Below are positions 34,957-43,917 of a stretch of 64,000 bases of DNA, in pieces. The stretch covers positions 310,001 through 374,000 of the forward strand of contig CAVRVD010000011.1 in the NCBI GenBank assembly GCA_963724535.1, written 5' to 3'. The notes under the pieces are model-generated. The model saw only the letters and a program-made list of their open reading frames with translations. It searched no databases and was not told where the DNA came from. The DNA is from JADJPO01 sp963724535. Its GTDB lineage: Bacteria; Actinomycetota; Actinomycetes; Actinomycetales; Kineosporiaceae. Made by a program: the position numbers and the translations under genes. How positions within the stretch are numbered: position 1 is the first letter of the stretch; each line of letters opens with the position of its first letter.

Positions 34957-35955
34957 ATGTCGTTCTCATCCACATCGCCCGACGTGACGACGAGCGCCGG
35001 TCGACCTCCCATGCTGCGGGCCGAGGCGAACGGTGACCCGGCGCACTGGGCGGGCGAGCACCGGGAGTCGCTGCGCGCCGCCGTCGCCGAGCACGGAGCG
35101 GTCCTGGTCCGCGGTCTGGGGCTGCGCGACGCGGCGGAGGTCGGGACCGTCGTCCGCCGGCTCGTCACCGGCCTGATGGCCGACCGGGAGGTGTTCGCCT
35201 CCCGCCAGCCCCAGGCCGAGGGGATCTACTCCTCCTCGACGTGGCCGGCGAACCAGCCGATGTGCATGCATCACGAGCTGAGCTACACCCTGGAGTTCCC
35301 GAGCCTGATGCTGTTCGCCTGCCTGCGCGCACCCGCCGAGGGCGGGGCCACGGGCGTGGCCGATGCCGAGGCCGTGCTGAACGCGCTGCCCCCGGAGCTG
35401 GTCTCGCGCTTCGAGCGGGAGGGCTGGCTGCTCACCCGCACGTACAACGACGAGATCGGGGCGTCCGTCGCCGAGGCCTTCGGCACCGAGGACCGCAGCG
35501 CGGTCGAGAGCTACTGCCGCGCCAATGCGATCGCGTTCGAGTGGCAGGACGACGGGGGACTGCGCACCAGGCAGCGTCGCAGCGCCGTCGTGCGCCACCC
35601 GGTCACCGGCCGGCGCTGCTGGTTCAACCAGATCGCCTTCCTCAACGAGTGGACGCTCGACCCGGAGGTGCGCGAGTTCCTGGTCGACGTCTACGGCGCC
35701 GACGCGTTGCCGTTCAACACCCGCTTCGGCAACGGCGATCCGGTCGGGCCCGAGGTTGTGCAGCTGCTGAACGAGGTGTACGAGGCCCATACGGCACGCG
35801 AACCGTGGCAGGACGGCGACCTGCTGCTGGTCGACAACATCCGCACCGCGCACAGCCGGGAGCCCTTCGAGGGGCCGCGAGAGGTCGTGGTCGCGATGGC
35901 GGACCCGGTGCAGCTGACCGACTGCTCCCCGACCATCGAGGTGACCCCGCGATGA
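34957..35955 (+). CDS. SyrP-like Fe(II)/2-oxoglutarate oxygenase
   Basis: 332 residues of the TauD/TfdA-clavaminate synthase fold. The metal ligands are visible: H105-x-E107 in MHHELSYT and H299 in NIRTAHSREPF, with R309 for 2-oxoglutarate. The H-x-E form instead of H-x-D is typical of SyrP, which hydroxylates an amino acid while it is tethered to a carrier. AAGGGACCTGGAG precedes ATG 34957. The stop overlaps the sbnB start (ATGA). Likely hydroxylates the carrier-bound Dap or another residue in this pathway; no direct proof in sequence. Confidence 0.82.
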   Translation: MSFSSTSPDVTTSAGRPPMLRAEANGDPAHWAGEHRESLRAAVAEHGAVLVRGLGLRDAAEVGTVVRRLVTGLMADREVFASRQPQAEGIYSSSTWPANQPMCMHHELSYTLEFPSLMLFACLRAPAEGGATGVADAEAVLNALPPELVSRFEREGWLLTRTYNDEIGASVAEAFGTEDRSAVESYCRANAIAFEWQDDGGLRTRQRRSAVVRHPVTGRRCWFNQIAFLNEWTLDPEVREFLVDVYGADALPFNTRFGNGDPVGPEVVQLLNEVYEAHTAREPWQDGDLLLVDNIRTAHSREPFEGPREVVVAMADPVQLTDCSPTIEVTPR

Positions 35956-37157
35956 CCACCCAAGACGCCGCTCCGGCGCCCGCCGCCGCAGCTGAGCCGA
36001 GGACCGTTCCACCGTTCGCCGTCATCCCCGGCGCCCAGGTCCAGCACGCGCTGCAGGGGCGCGAGCAGCAGGTCGTCGAGCTCGTGGAGGCCACCTACCG
36101 GCTGCACAGCGAGGGCGACTCGGTGAACCCGCCGTCCTACTTCCTGCACTTCCCCGACCGTCCGTCCTCACGGATCATCGCGCTGCCCGCCTCGATCGGG
36201 GGACAGGTGCGGGTGGACGGTCTGAAGTGGATCTCCAGCTTCCCGCAGAACGTGGCGGCCGGGATCCCCCGGGCCTCGGCCGTGCTGATCCTGAACGACC
36301 ACGACACGGGCTACCCGTTCGCCTGCCTGGAGAGCTCGATCATCAGCGCCGCCAGGACGGCGGCGTCGGCGGCGTCGGCGGCCGACTGGCTCAGCCGCGA
36401 CGGTGGCCGCCCAAGACGTGTCGGGTTCTTCGGCGTCGGGCTGATCGCACGCTACATCCACACGTTCCTGACCCGAACCGGGTGGTCGTTCGACGAGATC
36501 GGCGTGCATGACCTGTCCGCCGACAGCGCGGCCGGCTTCCGTCGCTACCTGGAGCAGTCGGACGCCGGCGCGCAGATCACCGTCCACGACGGCGCGCAGA
36601 GCCTGATCCGGTCCAGCGACCTGGTGGTCTTCGCCACCGTCGCAGGTGAGCCGCATGTGCACGACCCGGCCTGGTTCGCCCACAACCCATTGGTGCTGCA
36701 CGTGTCCCTGCGGGATCTCGCGCCACAGATCCTGCTCGAATCGACCAACATCGTCGACGACGTCGAGCACTGCCTGAAGGCCAACACGTCCCCGCACCTG
36801 GCCGAGCAGCTGACCGGCGACCGGTCCTTCCTGCACGGCACGCTGGCCGACGTGATGGCCGGTCGGGTAAGTGTGCCGGCGGACCGGCCGGTGGTGTTCT
36901 CGCCCTTCGGCCTCGGGGTGCTCGACCTGGCGGTGGGCAAGTACGTCTACGACCGGGTGGCCGCCGCCGGTCAGCTGCGGTTATCGACGGGTTCTTCCAC
37001 GAGCTGCGCCGGTACGGATGAGCGGCTCTCGGCCTGGCCTGGATCGAGACGCTGCGGCGGCGTTGCGCCCGCCGAGTGGGGTTCTGCCCTGCCGCCGCGG
37101 GTCCAGGCCCTGCTCGCCCAGGCCCTGCTTGCCCAGGACGGCACCGACCGTCGATAG
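35952..37157 (+). CDS. sbnB: SbnB-like dehydrogenase, frameshifted at the 3' end
   Basis: 401 residues as read. Ornithine cyclodeaminase/mu-crystallin fold with the NAD site GFFGVGLIARYIHTFL. SbnB oxidises the SbnA product to L-2,3-diaminopropionate and 2-oxoglutarate. Family homology runs to about residue 342 (VAAAGQLR). There the frame changes: in the +1 alternative, 36980-37021 reads VIDGFFHELRRYG followed by TGA, the expected SbnB C-terminus, whereas the present frame continues into Ser/Gly/Ala-rich, non-homologous sequence to 37157. One G missing near 36978-36980 explains it. Either a sequencing error or a real mutation; the missing part is only the last helix. Confidence 0.85.
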   Translation: MTTQDAAPAPAAAAEPRTVPPFAVIPGAQVQHALQGREQQVVELVEATYRLHSEGDSVNPPSYFLHFPDRPSSRIIALPASIGGQVRVDGLKWISSFPQNVAAGIPRASAVLILNDHDTGYPFACLESSIISAARTAASAASAADWLSRDGGRPRRVGFFGVGLIARYIHTFLTRTGWSFDEIGVHDLSADSAAGFRRYLEQSDAGAQITVHDGAQSLIRSSDLVVFATVAGEPHVHDPAWFAHNPLVLHVSLRDLAPQILLESTNIVDDVEHCLKANTSPHLAEQLTGDRSFLHGTLADVMAGRVSVPADRPVVFSPFGLGVLDLAVGKYVYDRVAAAGQLRLSTGSSTSCAGTDERLSAWPGSRRCGGVAPAEWGSALPPRVQALLAQALLAQDGTDRR

Positions 37158-37166
37158 GGGGTCCGG

Positions 37167-38452
<1,286 letters not shown>

Positions 38453-38453
<1 letters not shown>

Positions 38454-38890
38454 CAGGTCGTCCCGGCACGCAAGCGCGAGATCTCCTGCGCGGCAGCGGG
38501 ATCGCAGTCGTCCAGGAACGTCGAGCAGCGCCGCCGCTCGACGTCCTCACCGATCGCCCCGGCGGCCGCACCGAGCGCGCCGAGCGCACGCAGGAAGCCC
38601 CGGTTGGGCACGTGCGACCACAGCACCGGGCCGCTGCCGCGCCAGCCGGCCCCCCGCAGCGCGTCCAGCCCGCGGTGGTAGCCCACCCGGGCATAGGCAT
38701 AGGCCTGGACCGGCTCCCCGGCGGCCAGGGCCTGCTCGGCGAGCACCGCCCACGGCAGGCTGCGGGCGGGGTGGGCGGCGGCGACCGCGGACGGCGCGGC
38801 GCCACCGTCCAGGGCGTTGCGGACGTCGGCGTCGTCCGGCAGCTCGGTGCCGTGGCCGGGCATGGTGGGGTTCAGCAGGTTGCCGGACAT
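38453..38890 (-). CDS. DUF3151 family protein
   Basis: 145 residues, an actinobacterial family of unknown function that is commonly found beside purA and fba. PTMPGHGTELPDD and LPWAVLAEQALA are typical. The Ala-rich helices (YAYARVGYHRGLDALRG) suggest an all-helical, TPR-like fold. GGGAGACCC before ATG 38890 supports the start; TAGACT at 38937-38942 (minus strand) is a candidate -10. Cotranscribed with purA. Confidence 0.85.
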
Positions 38891-39060
38891 GGGTCTCCCG
38901 CTCGGTGGGGTGTCGCGCTGGGAACAGAACCAGAAGAGTCTAGACCTGGGCGCGCCAGGGGGTGCCAGGCGCAGGCGACCACAACGGTCCCCCGGCACGG
39001 GGGAACCATGGGGAACACCGCACCGCCATGGTGGCCGATGCGGGAGGGCCGTGTACGACG

Positions 39061-39094
39061 TGAGGGGTGGACGCCCGTGGGCGCCCACCCCTCA
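39061..39094 (-). terminator. Hairpin terminator after fba
   Basis: A 16-bp stem with one mismatch (TGAGGGGTGG-type left arm 39061-39076, right arm 39079-39094) around a two-base loop, 18 bases past the fba stop. Confidence 0.8.
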
Positions 39095-39111
39095 GGTCTC
39101 GTCGAGAACCC

Positions 39112-40134
39112 TCAGCTGATCTTGGTGCCGGCCGAGCGCAGGTCCTTGCAGGCCTCCACGACGCGGGCGGTCATGCCGGCTTCGGCGGCCTTGCCCCACG
39201 CGCGTGGGTCGTACTGCTTCTTGTTCCCGACCTCACCGTCGATCTTCAGCACGCCGTCGTAGTGCTGCAGCATGTGCGCGGCGATCGGACGGGTGAAGGC
39301 GTACTGCGTGTCGGTGTCGACGTTCATCTTGATCACGCCGTAGTCGACAGCGTCGGAGATCTCGGAGGGCAGCGAGCCCGACCCGCCGTGGAAGACCAGG
39401 TCGAACGGCTTCTCCTTGCCGTACTTGGCCCCCACCGCGTCCTGGATCTCCTTGAGGATCTCCGGGCGCAGCTTGACGTTGCCCGGCTTGTAGACGCCGT
39501 GCACGTTGCCGAAGGTCAGCGCCGCCATGTAGCGGCCCTTCTCGCCCAGACCCAGCGCCTCGGCGGTTGCCATGCCGTCCTCGACGGTGGTGTACAGCTG
39601 CTCGTTGATCTCCGCGGCGACGCCGTCTTCCTCACCGCCGACGACGCCGATCTCGACCTCGAGGATGATGTTGGCGGCGTTGGCCAGGGCCAGGAGCTCC
39701 TGGGCGATCTCGAGGTTCTCCTTCAGCGGCACCGCCGAGCCGTCCCACATGTGGGACTGGAACAGTGGGTTCTGTCCGTTCTTGACCCGATCGGCGCTGA
39801 TCGCCAGCAGCGGGCGGACGAAGCCGTCCAGCTTGTTCTTGGGGCAGTGGTCGGTGTGCAGTGCGATGTTGACGTCGTACTTCTTGGCGACCTCGTGGGC
39901 GAACGCGGCGAAGGCGGCCGAGCCGGTGACCATGTCCTTGACCGTCGGGCCGGAGAAGTACTCGGCACCGCCGGTGGAGACCTGGATGATCCCGTCGCTC
40001 TGCGCCTCGGCGAATCCGCGAAGCGCGGCGTTGAGGGTCTGCGAGGAGCTGACGTTGATCGCCGGGTAGGCGAATCGGTTCGCCTTGGCCCGGTCGAGCA
40101 TCTCGGCGTAGGCCTCAGGGGTGGCGATGGGCAT
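39112..40134 (-). CDS. fba: Class II fructose-bisphosphate aldolase
   Basis: 340 residues, close to other class IIA actinobacterial enzymes. ALHTDHCPKNKLDG gives the zinc ligands and catalytic Asp, VEIGVVGGEEDG the Glu ligand region, and LVFHGGSGSLPSEI the phosphate site. It splits fructose 1,6-bisphosphate in glycolysis and works in reverse for gluconeogenesis. GGGAG lies upstream of ATG 40134. A single-gene unit with its own terminator. Confidence 0.97.
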   Translation of the reverse strand: MPIATPEAYAEMLDRAKANRFAYPAINVSSSQTLNAALRGFAEAQSDGIIQVSTGGAEYFSGPTVKDMVTGSAAFAAFAHEVAKKYDVNIALHTDHCPKNKLDGFVRPLLAISADRVKNGQNPLFQSHMWDGSAVPLKENLEIAQELLALANAANIILEVEIGVVGGEEDGVAAEINEQLYTTVEDGMATAEALGLGEKGRYMAALTFGNVHGVYKPGNVKLRPEILKEIQDAVGAKYGKEKPFDLVFHGGSGSLPSEISDAVDYGVIKMNVDTDTQYAFTRPIAAHMLQHYDGVLKIDGEVGNKKQYDPRAWGKAAEAGMTARVVEACKDLRSAGTKIS

Positions 40135-40348
40135 GACGGATACTCCCTGGAACTCGTCGGCTGTGACTCACGTAATACACGTGTCCGGGTTCGATCCTTC
40201 CACGCTTCGCGCGGGGGACGGGTACCGGAGGTCCCGGTGATTCGCCGCGTCGCCGGCTCGTCTCGTCCGGTTCATCGGCCGGATGCCGGGCGCCAACCCC
40301 ATCGTGCTCGACTGGCCCGTGTGGACGCCCGGCCCCGGGCGCGGCTGC

Positions 40349-40434
40349 CGTCCGGATTCACCACAACCCTCGAATGATCTAGCGTGAATCATACCATATC
40401 GGGCATCAAGGCGTAGCTGTGGTGAATCCGGACG
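40349..40434. repeat. 17-bp perfect inverted repeat around a 52-base AT-richer core
   Basis: Arms at 40349-40365 (CGTCCGGATTCACCACA) and 40418-40434 are exact reverse complements. The core is clearly lower in GC than its surroundings and includes TATGAT on the minus strand (40389-40394), a good -10 that could serve fba. The 40135-40480 gap otherwise shows no gene. Could be a small mobile remnant, a cruciform or paired regulator sites. Confidence 0.75.
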
Positions 40435-40480
40435 TGGGTCACGACGTGCCGGGGGACCCCGGTCCTCGGTCAACCGCGAG

Positions 40481-40960
40481 TCAGGTCACGCCGCGGGTGC
40501 GCGGGACGGTCCGCAGCACCGGCCGGGTCTCGATGTCGGTGATGCCGGTCAATCCCCGCAACCGGTTCACCGCCTCATAGATCTCCGCCTGGCTGCGGGC
40601 TCGGACGCGGACCTCGTAGTCGATGCTGCCGGCCAGGTCCAGCACCTCGACCACTCCGGGAACGGCCCAGATCTCCGCCTCGATCTGAACGACCTCCACG
40701 TCCACAACGGTGTGTAGATGCACCACGGCGCTCAGCGTCGCGCCGTCCAGGGCGGGATCGAGCAGCGCCGCATAGCCCCGGATCACGCCGGACGCCTCCA
40801 GCCGCCGCATCCGCTGGGTGACCGCGTTGGCGGACAGCCCGACCTCTGCGCCGATCTCCCGGTAGGAGGCGCGAGCGTTGCGGGTCAGCAGTCGCAGGAT
40901 CCGGCGGTCGGTGGCGTCGATGGCAGGGACGGAGGCGCTCGGCTGACTCACGCCCGCCAT
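40481..40960 (-). CDS. Lrp/AsnC-family transcriptional regulator
   Basis: 159 residues. A helix-turn-helix (IDATDRRILRLLTRNARASYREIGAEVGLS then QRMRRLEASGVI) precedes the RAM ligand-binding domain (VHLHTVVDVEVV, VPGVVEVLDLAGSIDYEVRV). Start uncertain between ATG 40960 and GTG 40951. Divergent from an EamA transporter gene, the usual Lrp-regulated amino acid exporter arrangement, so it likely senses an amino acid and controls that gene. Confidence 0.85.
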   Translation of the reverse strand: MAGVSQPSASVPAIDATDRRILRLLTRNARASYREIGAEVGLSANAVTQRMRRLEASGVIRGYAALLDPALDGATLSAVVHLHTVVDVEVVQIEAEIWAVPGVVEVLDLAGSIDYEVRVRARSQAEIYEAVNRLRGLTGITDIETRPVLRTVPRTRGVT

Positions 40961-41097
40961 TGTCGCCGACGGGACGCCCCGGCCCGGATGCGGCGTTTCC
41001 CCTCGTCGGGCTGAGGTTTCCTCAGGCCGGGCCCCGGCGCGCTGCAGTTCCTCATCGGTGTGGTGCCCACAGGTAGCGACCACGAGGACGGAGGCCG

Positions 41098-42054
41098 TTG
41101 CCTGCTGACATGAGCACAGCGACTCTCTGGCGGGCTCGTCCGACGACGGCGCTGACCAGCGCGCTGCCGGTTGTGGCGCTGCTGCTGGTGACCGCGGGCT
41201 GGGGCTCGACGTTCGTGCTGCTACACGATGCGACCACCCGAATCCCCGCGGCCGACTACCTGGCGGTGCGTTTCGCGCTGGCCACGGTTGTGCTGGCGGC
41301 ACTACGCCCCCTCGCTCCGATGGCGATGCCGGCCGGGCTGCGCCGTCGGGCCGTGCTGATGGGACTGGTGTTCGGGGCCGGCAACCTCTTGCAGACGGTG
41401 GGTCTGGAGCACATCTCGGCCACGGTGAGCGGGTTCCTCACCGGTCTGTACGTCGTGCTCACGCCGCTGTTCGGCGCCGTGCTGCTGCGGATGCGGATCG
41501 GTCCGACGGTCTGGGCGGCGACCGGGCTGGCCACGGCCGGGCTGGGCACCATCACCCTGGGCGGCAGTACCACCCTGGGCGTTGGCGAGCTGGTCACTCT
41601 CGGCGGGGCCGCGATGTTCGCCCTGCACATCATCGCCCTGGGCCGATGGGCCGATGCGCGGTACACCGTGGAGCTCGCCGTCGTCCAGTCGGCGACCACC
41701 GCGATGCTGGCCGCGCTGGTGGGCCTGCCGGGTGGGATCACCTTGCCCTCCAGTAGGGCCGACTGGCTGGGGCTGGTCTACACCGCCGTCGTGGTCGGTG
41801 CGGTGACCATGCTGCTGCAGACCTGGGCCCAGGCCCGGCTGCACCCTGCCCGGGCAGCTGTGATCATGACCCTGGAGCCGGTGTGGGCGGCGGTCTTCGC
41901 GATTGCGTTCGGCTCAGAGGCGGTCACCGTGCGCCTCGGCCTGGGCGGAGCGCTGGTGCTGGCCGCGATGTACCTGTGCGAGCGGGCACCCTCGCCAAGC
42001 ACCCCGACGCCCTCGACGCGCAGCGGCGGTCGGCGGCGGAGCCGACCCCGCTGA
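41098..42054 (+). CDS. EamA/DMT-family transporter
   Basis: 318 residues with about ten membrane segments in two EamA repeats (GWGSTFVLLHDATTRIP early, TLEPVWAAVFAIAFGSEAV late). The family exports amino acids or other metabolites. Start could be TTG 41098, well spaced from GAGGACGGAGG, or ATG 41110. The C-terminus is a Ser/Pro/Arg-rich tail. Divergent lrp-like gene suggests it is regulated by an amino acid signal. Confidence 0.85.
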   Translation: MPADMSTATLWRARPTTALTSALPVVALLLVTAGWGSTFVLLHDATTRIPAADYLAVRFALATVVLAALRPLAPMAMPAGLRRRAVLMGLVFGAGNLLQTVGLEHISATVSGFLTGLYVVLTPLFGAVLLRMRIGPTVWAATGLATAGLGTITLGGSTTLGVGELVTLGGAAMFALHIIALGRWADARYTVELAVVQSATTAMLAALVGLPGGITLPSSRADWLGLVYTAVVVGAVTMLLQTWAQARLHPARAAVIMTLEPVWAAVFAIAFGSEAVTVRLGLGGALVLAAMYLCERAPSPSTPTPSTRSGGRRRSRPR

Positions 42055-42117
42055 CGGGGGTGCGCCGGTGGCGGGTGGAGAGCATCGCACTTGTGGTGGG
42101 CTCGCTCCGCGGCGGGC

Positions 42118-42813
42118 TCAGCCAGCCGGCCCCGACCCGGCGTGGGCCCGCACCCAGGCGTGCAGGGCGATCGCCGCCGCGGCGCCGGCGTTGATCGAAC
42201 GGGTCGAGCCGAACTGGGCGATCGACAGGATCGCGGTGCACGCCGTCCGGGCCGGCTCGGTCAGCCCCGGTCCCTCCTGGCCGAACAGCAGCACGCAGTG
42301 CCGCGGCATCGGGTAGGTCTCCAGCGGGACGGCACCGGGCAGGTTGTCGACGCCGAGCAGCGGCAGGTCGTGCCCGGTTGCCCAGTCGGCGAGAGCCGCG
42401 ACGTCCGGGTGGTGGTGAACGTGCAGGTAGGCATCGGTGACCATGGCGCCGCGCCGGTTCCACCGCCGTCGGCCGAGGATGTGTACCCCGGCGGCGTTGA
42501 ACGCGTTGGCGGTGCGCACCACCGAGCCGATGTTGAAGTCGTGCACCCAGTTCTCGACCGCCACGTGGAACGGGTGCCGACGGGCGTCCAGGTCGGCGCG
42601 GATCGCCGCCACCGTCCAGTACCGGTAGCCGTCGACCACGTTGCGCCGGTCACCGTGGCGCAGGAGCTCGGGATCGTAGCGCTCGTCGTGCGGCCAGGGA
42701 CCGGGCCACGGCCCGACGCCGACGTCGCCGTCGGCGGGATTCGACCGGGGGTGCTGGTCGGGCCCTACGTCCGTTGCGACCGGCGCGGGCACGTACCCTG
42801 AACGGGTGCTCAT
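42118..42813 (-). CDS. TrmH/SpoU-family RNA methyltransferase
   Basis: 231 residues. VENWVHDFNIGSVVRTANAF is SPOUT motif 1, VLLFGQEGPGL motif 2, and GSTRSINAGAAAAIALHAW motif 3, building the knotted SAM site for 2'-O-ribose methylation of rRNA or tRNA. The N-terminal 50 residues are poorly conserved and the start is uncertain; the ATG at 42813 shares a CATG palindrome with a possible start of the divergent dedA gene and lacks a ribosome site. Target nucleotide unknown. Confidence 0.85.
   Translation of the reverse strand: MSTRSGYVPAPVATDVGPDQHPRSNPADGDVGVGPWPGPWPHDERYDPELLRHGDRRNVVDGYRYWTVAAIRADLDARRHPFHVAVENWVHDFNIGSVVRTANAFNAAGVHILGRRRWNRRGAMVTDAYLHVHHHPDVAALADWATGHDLPLLGVDNLPGAVPLETYPMPRHCVLLFGQEGPGLTEPARTACTAILSIAQFGSTRSINAGAAAAIALHAWVRAHAGSGPAG
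42794..42799 (+). promoter_or_regulatory. -10 element of a probable leaderless promoter (dedA)
   Basis: TACCCT followed by 6 bases and then GTG 42806, matching the TANNNT-N6/7-start pattern of leaderless actinobacterial genes. Confidence 0.55.
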
Positions 42814-43483
42814 GGACGTCATCATGACCCTGCCCGCTCTCGGCCCGGACTGGCTCAACCCCGACACGCTGCTCACCGCGCTCGGCGACTGGGCGCTGTG
42901 GGGGGCCGTGGCGATCGTGTTCGCCGAGTGCGGCCTGCTGATCGGGTTCTTCCTGCCCGGCGACTCCCTGCTGTTCACGGTCGGCCTGCTGATTGCCGCC
43001 GGCGTGATCACCGAGCCGCTGTGGCTGGCCTGCGTCCTGCTGACCGTGTCGGCCTTCGTCGGCAACGTCGTGGGCTACCAGATCGGTCGGCTCACCGGAC
43101 CGACCATCTTCAGCAGGCCAGACTCACGGCTGTTCCGCCGCGAGTATGTGGACAAGACCCGCGAGTTCTTCGAGAAGTACGGCAACCGGGCGATCGTGCT
43201 GGCCCGCTTCGTGCCGATCGTGCGTACCTTCATCACGGTGATGGCCGGGGTTGGCCAGATGGACCGTCGCCGCTACTTCGTCTACAGCGGCATCGGCGGC
43301 GTGCTCTGGGCCACTGGGGTCACCCTGCTCGGCGCGGGCCTGGGCCAGGTCGAGTTCGTGCGCGGCAACGTCGAAGTGATCCTGCTGGCCATCGTCGGCG
43401 TTTCGGTGGTCCCGATCGGGATCGAGTACCTGCGTGAGCGGGCCAAGGCCAAGACCGCGCGAGCCTCTGACGCCGCGGCGTGA
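42806..43483 (+). CDS. DedA-family membrane protein
   Basis: 225 residues with four to six membrane segments. ECGLLIGFFLPGDSLLFTVGLL and GNRAIVLARFVPIVRTFITVMAG are the conserved DedA (VTT) regions, including the FxGR-like basic motif. DedA proteins move lipids such as undecaprenyl phosphate or phosphatidyl lipids across the membrane and affect envelope stress. GTG 42806 is favoured because of the promoter spacing; ATG 42812 and 42824 are alternatives. The gene is next to fba in mycobacteria as well. Confidence 0.9.
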   Translation: MLMDVIMTLPALGPDWLNPDTLLTALGDWALWGAVAIVFAECGLLIGFFLPGDSLLFTVGLLIAAGVITEPLWLACVLLTVSAFVGNVVGYQIGRLTGPTIFSRPDSRLFRREYVDKTREFFEKYGNRAIVLARFVPIVRTFITVMAGVGQMDRRRYFVYSGIGGVLWATGVTLLGAGLGQVEFVRGNVEVILLAIVGVSVVPIGIEYLRERAKAKTARASDAAA

Positions 43484-43503
43484 GGGCACACAGCCACCCC
43501 CGC

Positions 43504-43555
43504 TCACACTGATCTTCACACTCGGGCGGCTCGTGGCCCGTGAAGATCAGTGTGA
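43504..43555. repeat. Long hairpin repeat A
   Basis: Perfect 16-bp arms (TCACACTGATCTTCAC at 43504-43519 and its complement at 43540-43555) with a 20-base loop, 20 bases after the dedA stop. Related to repeat B. Confidence 0.9.
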
Positions 43556-43586
43556 ACTGAACCGGTCGCTATGGCAGCCAGCAGCA

Positions 43587-43640
43587 CTCACGCTGATCTT
43601 CACACTCATCCGCCGCGGGCTGCGTGAAGATCAGCGTGAG
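43587..43640. repeat. Long hairpin repeat B
   Basis: Perfect 17-bp arms (43587-43603 and 43624-43640) with a 20-base loop. The stem differs from repeat A by a compensated pair change (CACTGA/TCAGTG becomes CGCTGA/TCAGCG), so the pairing, not the exact sequence, is kept. Confidence 0.9.
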
Positions 43641-43762
43641 CGGGGTTGGTCGCACTTGCGTCAGCCAGGCACCAGGTCCCAGCGCCAGGGCCCACCACCA
43701 GGTCGCCAGGCTCAACGGTCCCCGACAGCGCCGATCGACAGGATGCAGGGCACCCAAGTCGG

Positions 43763-43834
43763 CGCCCCCAGATGACCAGCCGCCCCCAGATGACCAGCCG
43801 CCCCCAGATGACCAGCCGCCCCCAGATGACCAGC
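43763..43834. repeat. 18-bp tandem repeat, four exact copies
   Basis: The unit CGCCCCCAGATGACCAGC occurs four times without change. The 43484-43917 gap holds this and the two hairpins but no convincing gene. Confidence 0.95.
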
Positions 43835-43917
43835 ACAGAGGTCACCGGGATCGCCGATATGGGCGACGACCATCCTGATCGCCCGCCGATCGCGCGACAT
43901 CACGCCGCTCCGGGGCC

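Noticed and set aside
37022..37157. Separate short gene after sbnB
   Set aside because: The 3' stretch has no start or ribosome site of its own; it is better explained as readthrough after the frameshift.
40180..40215. GGGTTCGATCC resembling a tRNA T-loop
   Set aside because: The bases around it do not form the T-stem, and no acceptor or anticodon arm is found nearby.
43763..43834. Possible CRISPR array
   Set aside because: Units are directly adjacent with no spacers and no cas genes are present.
43624..43903. Open frames through the 18-bp repeat giving PPDDQ or GHLGAA repeats
   Set aside because: Any 18-bp unit stays open in some frames; no start site, ribosome site or conserved flanks.
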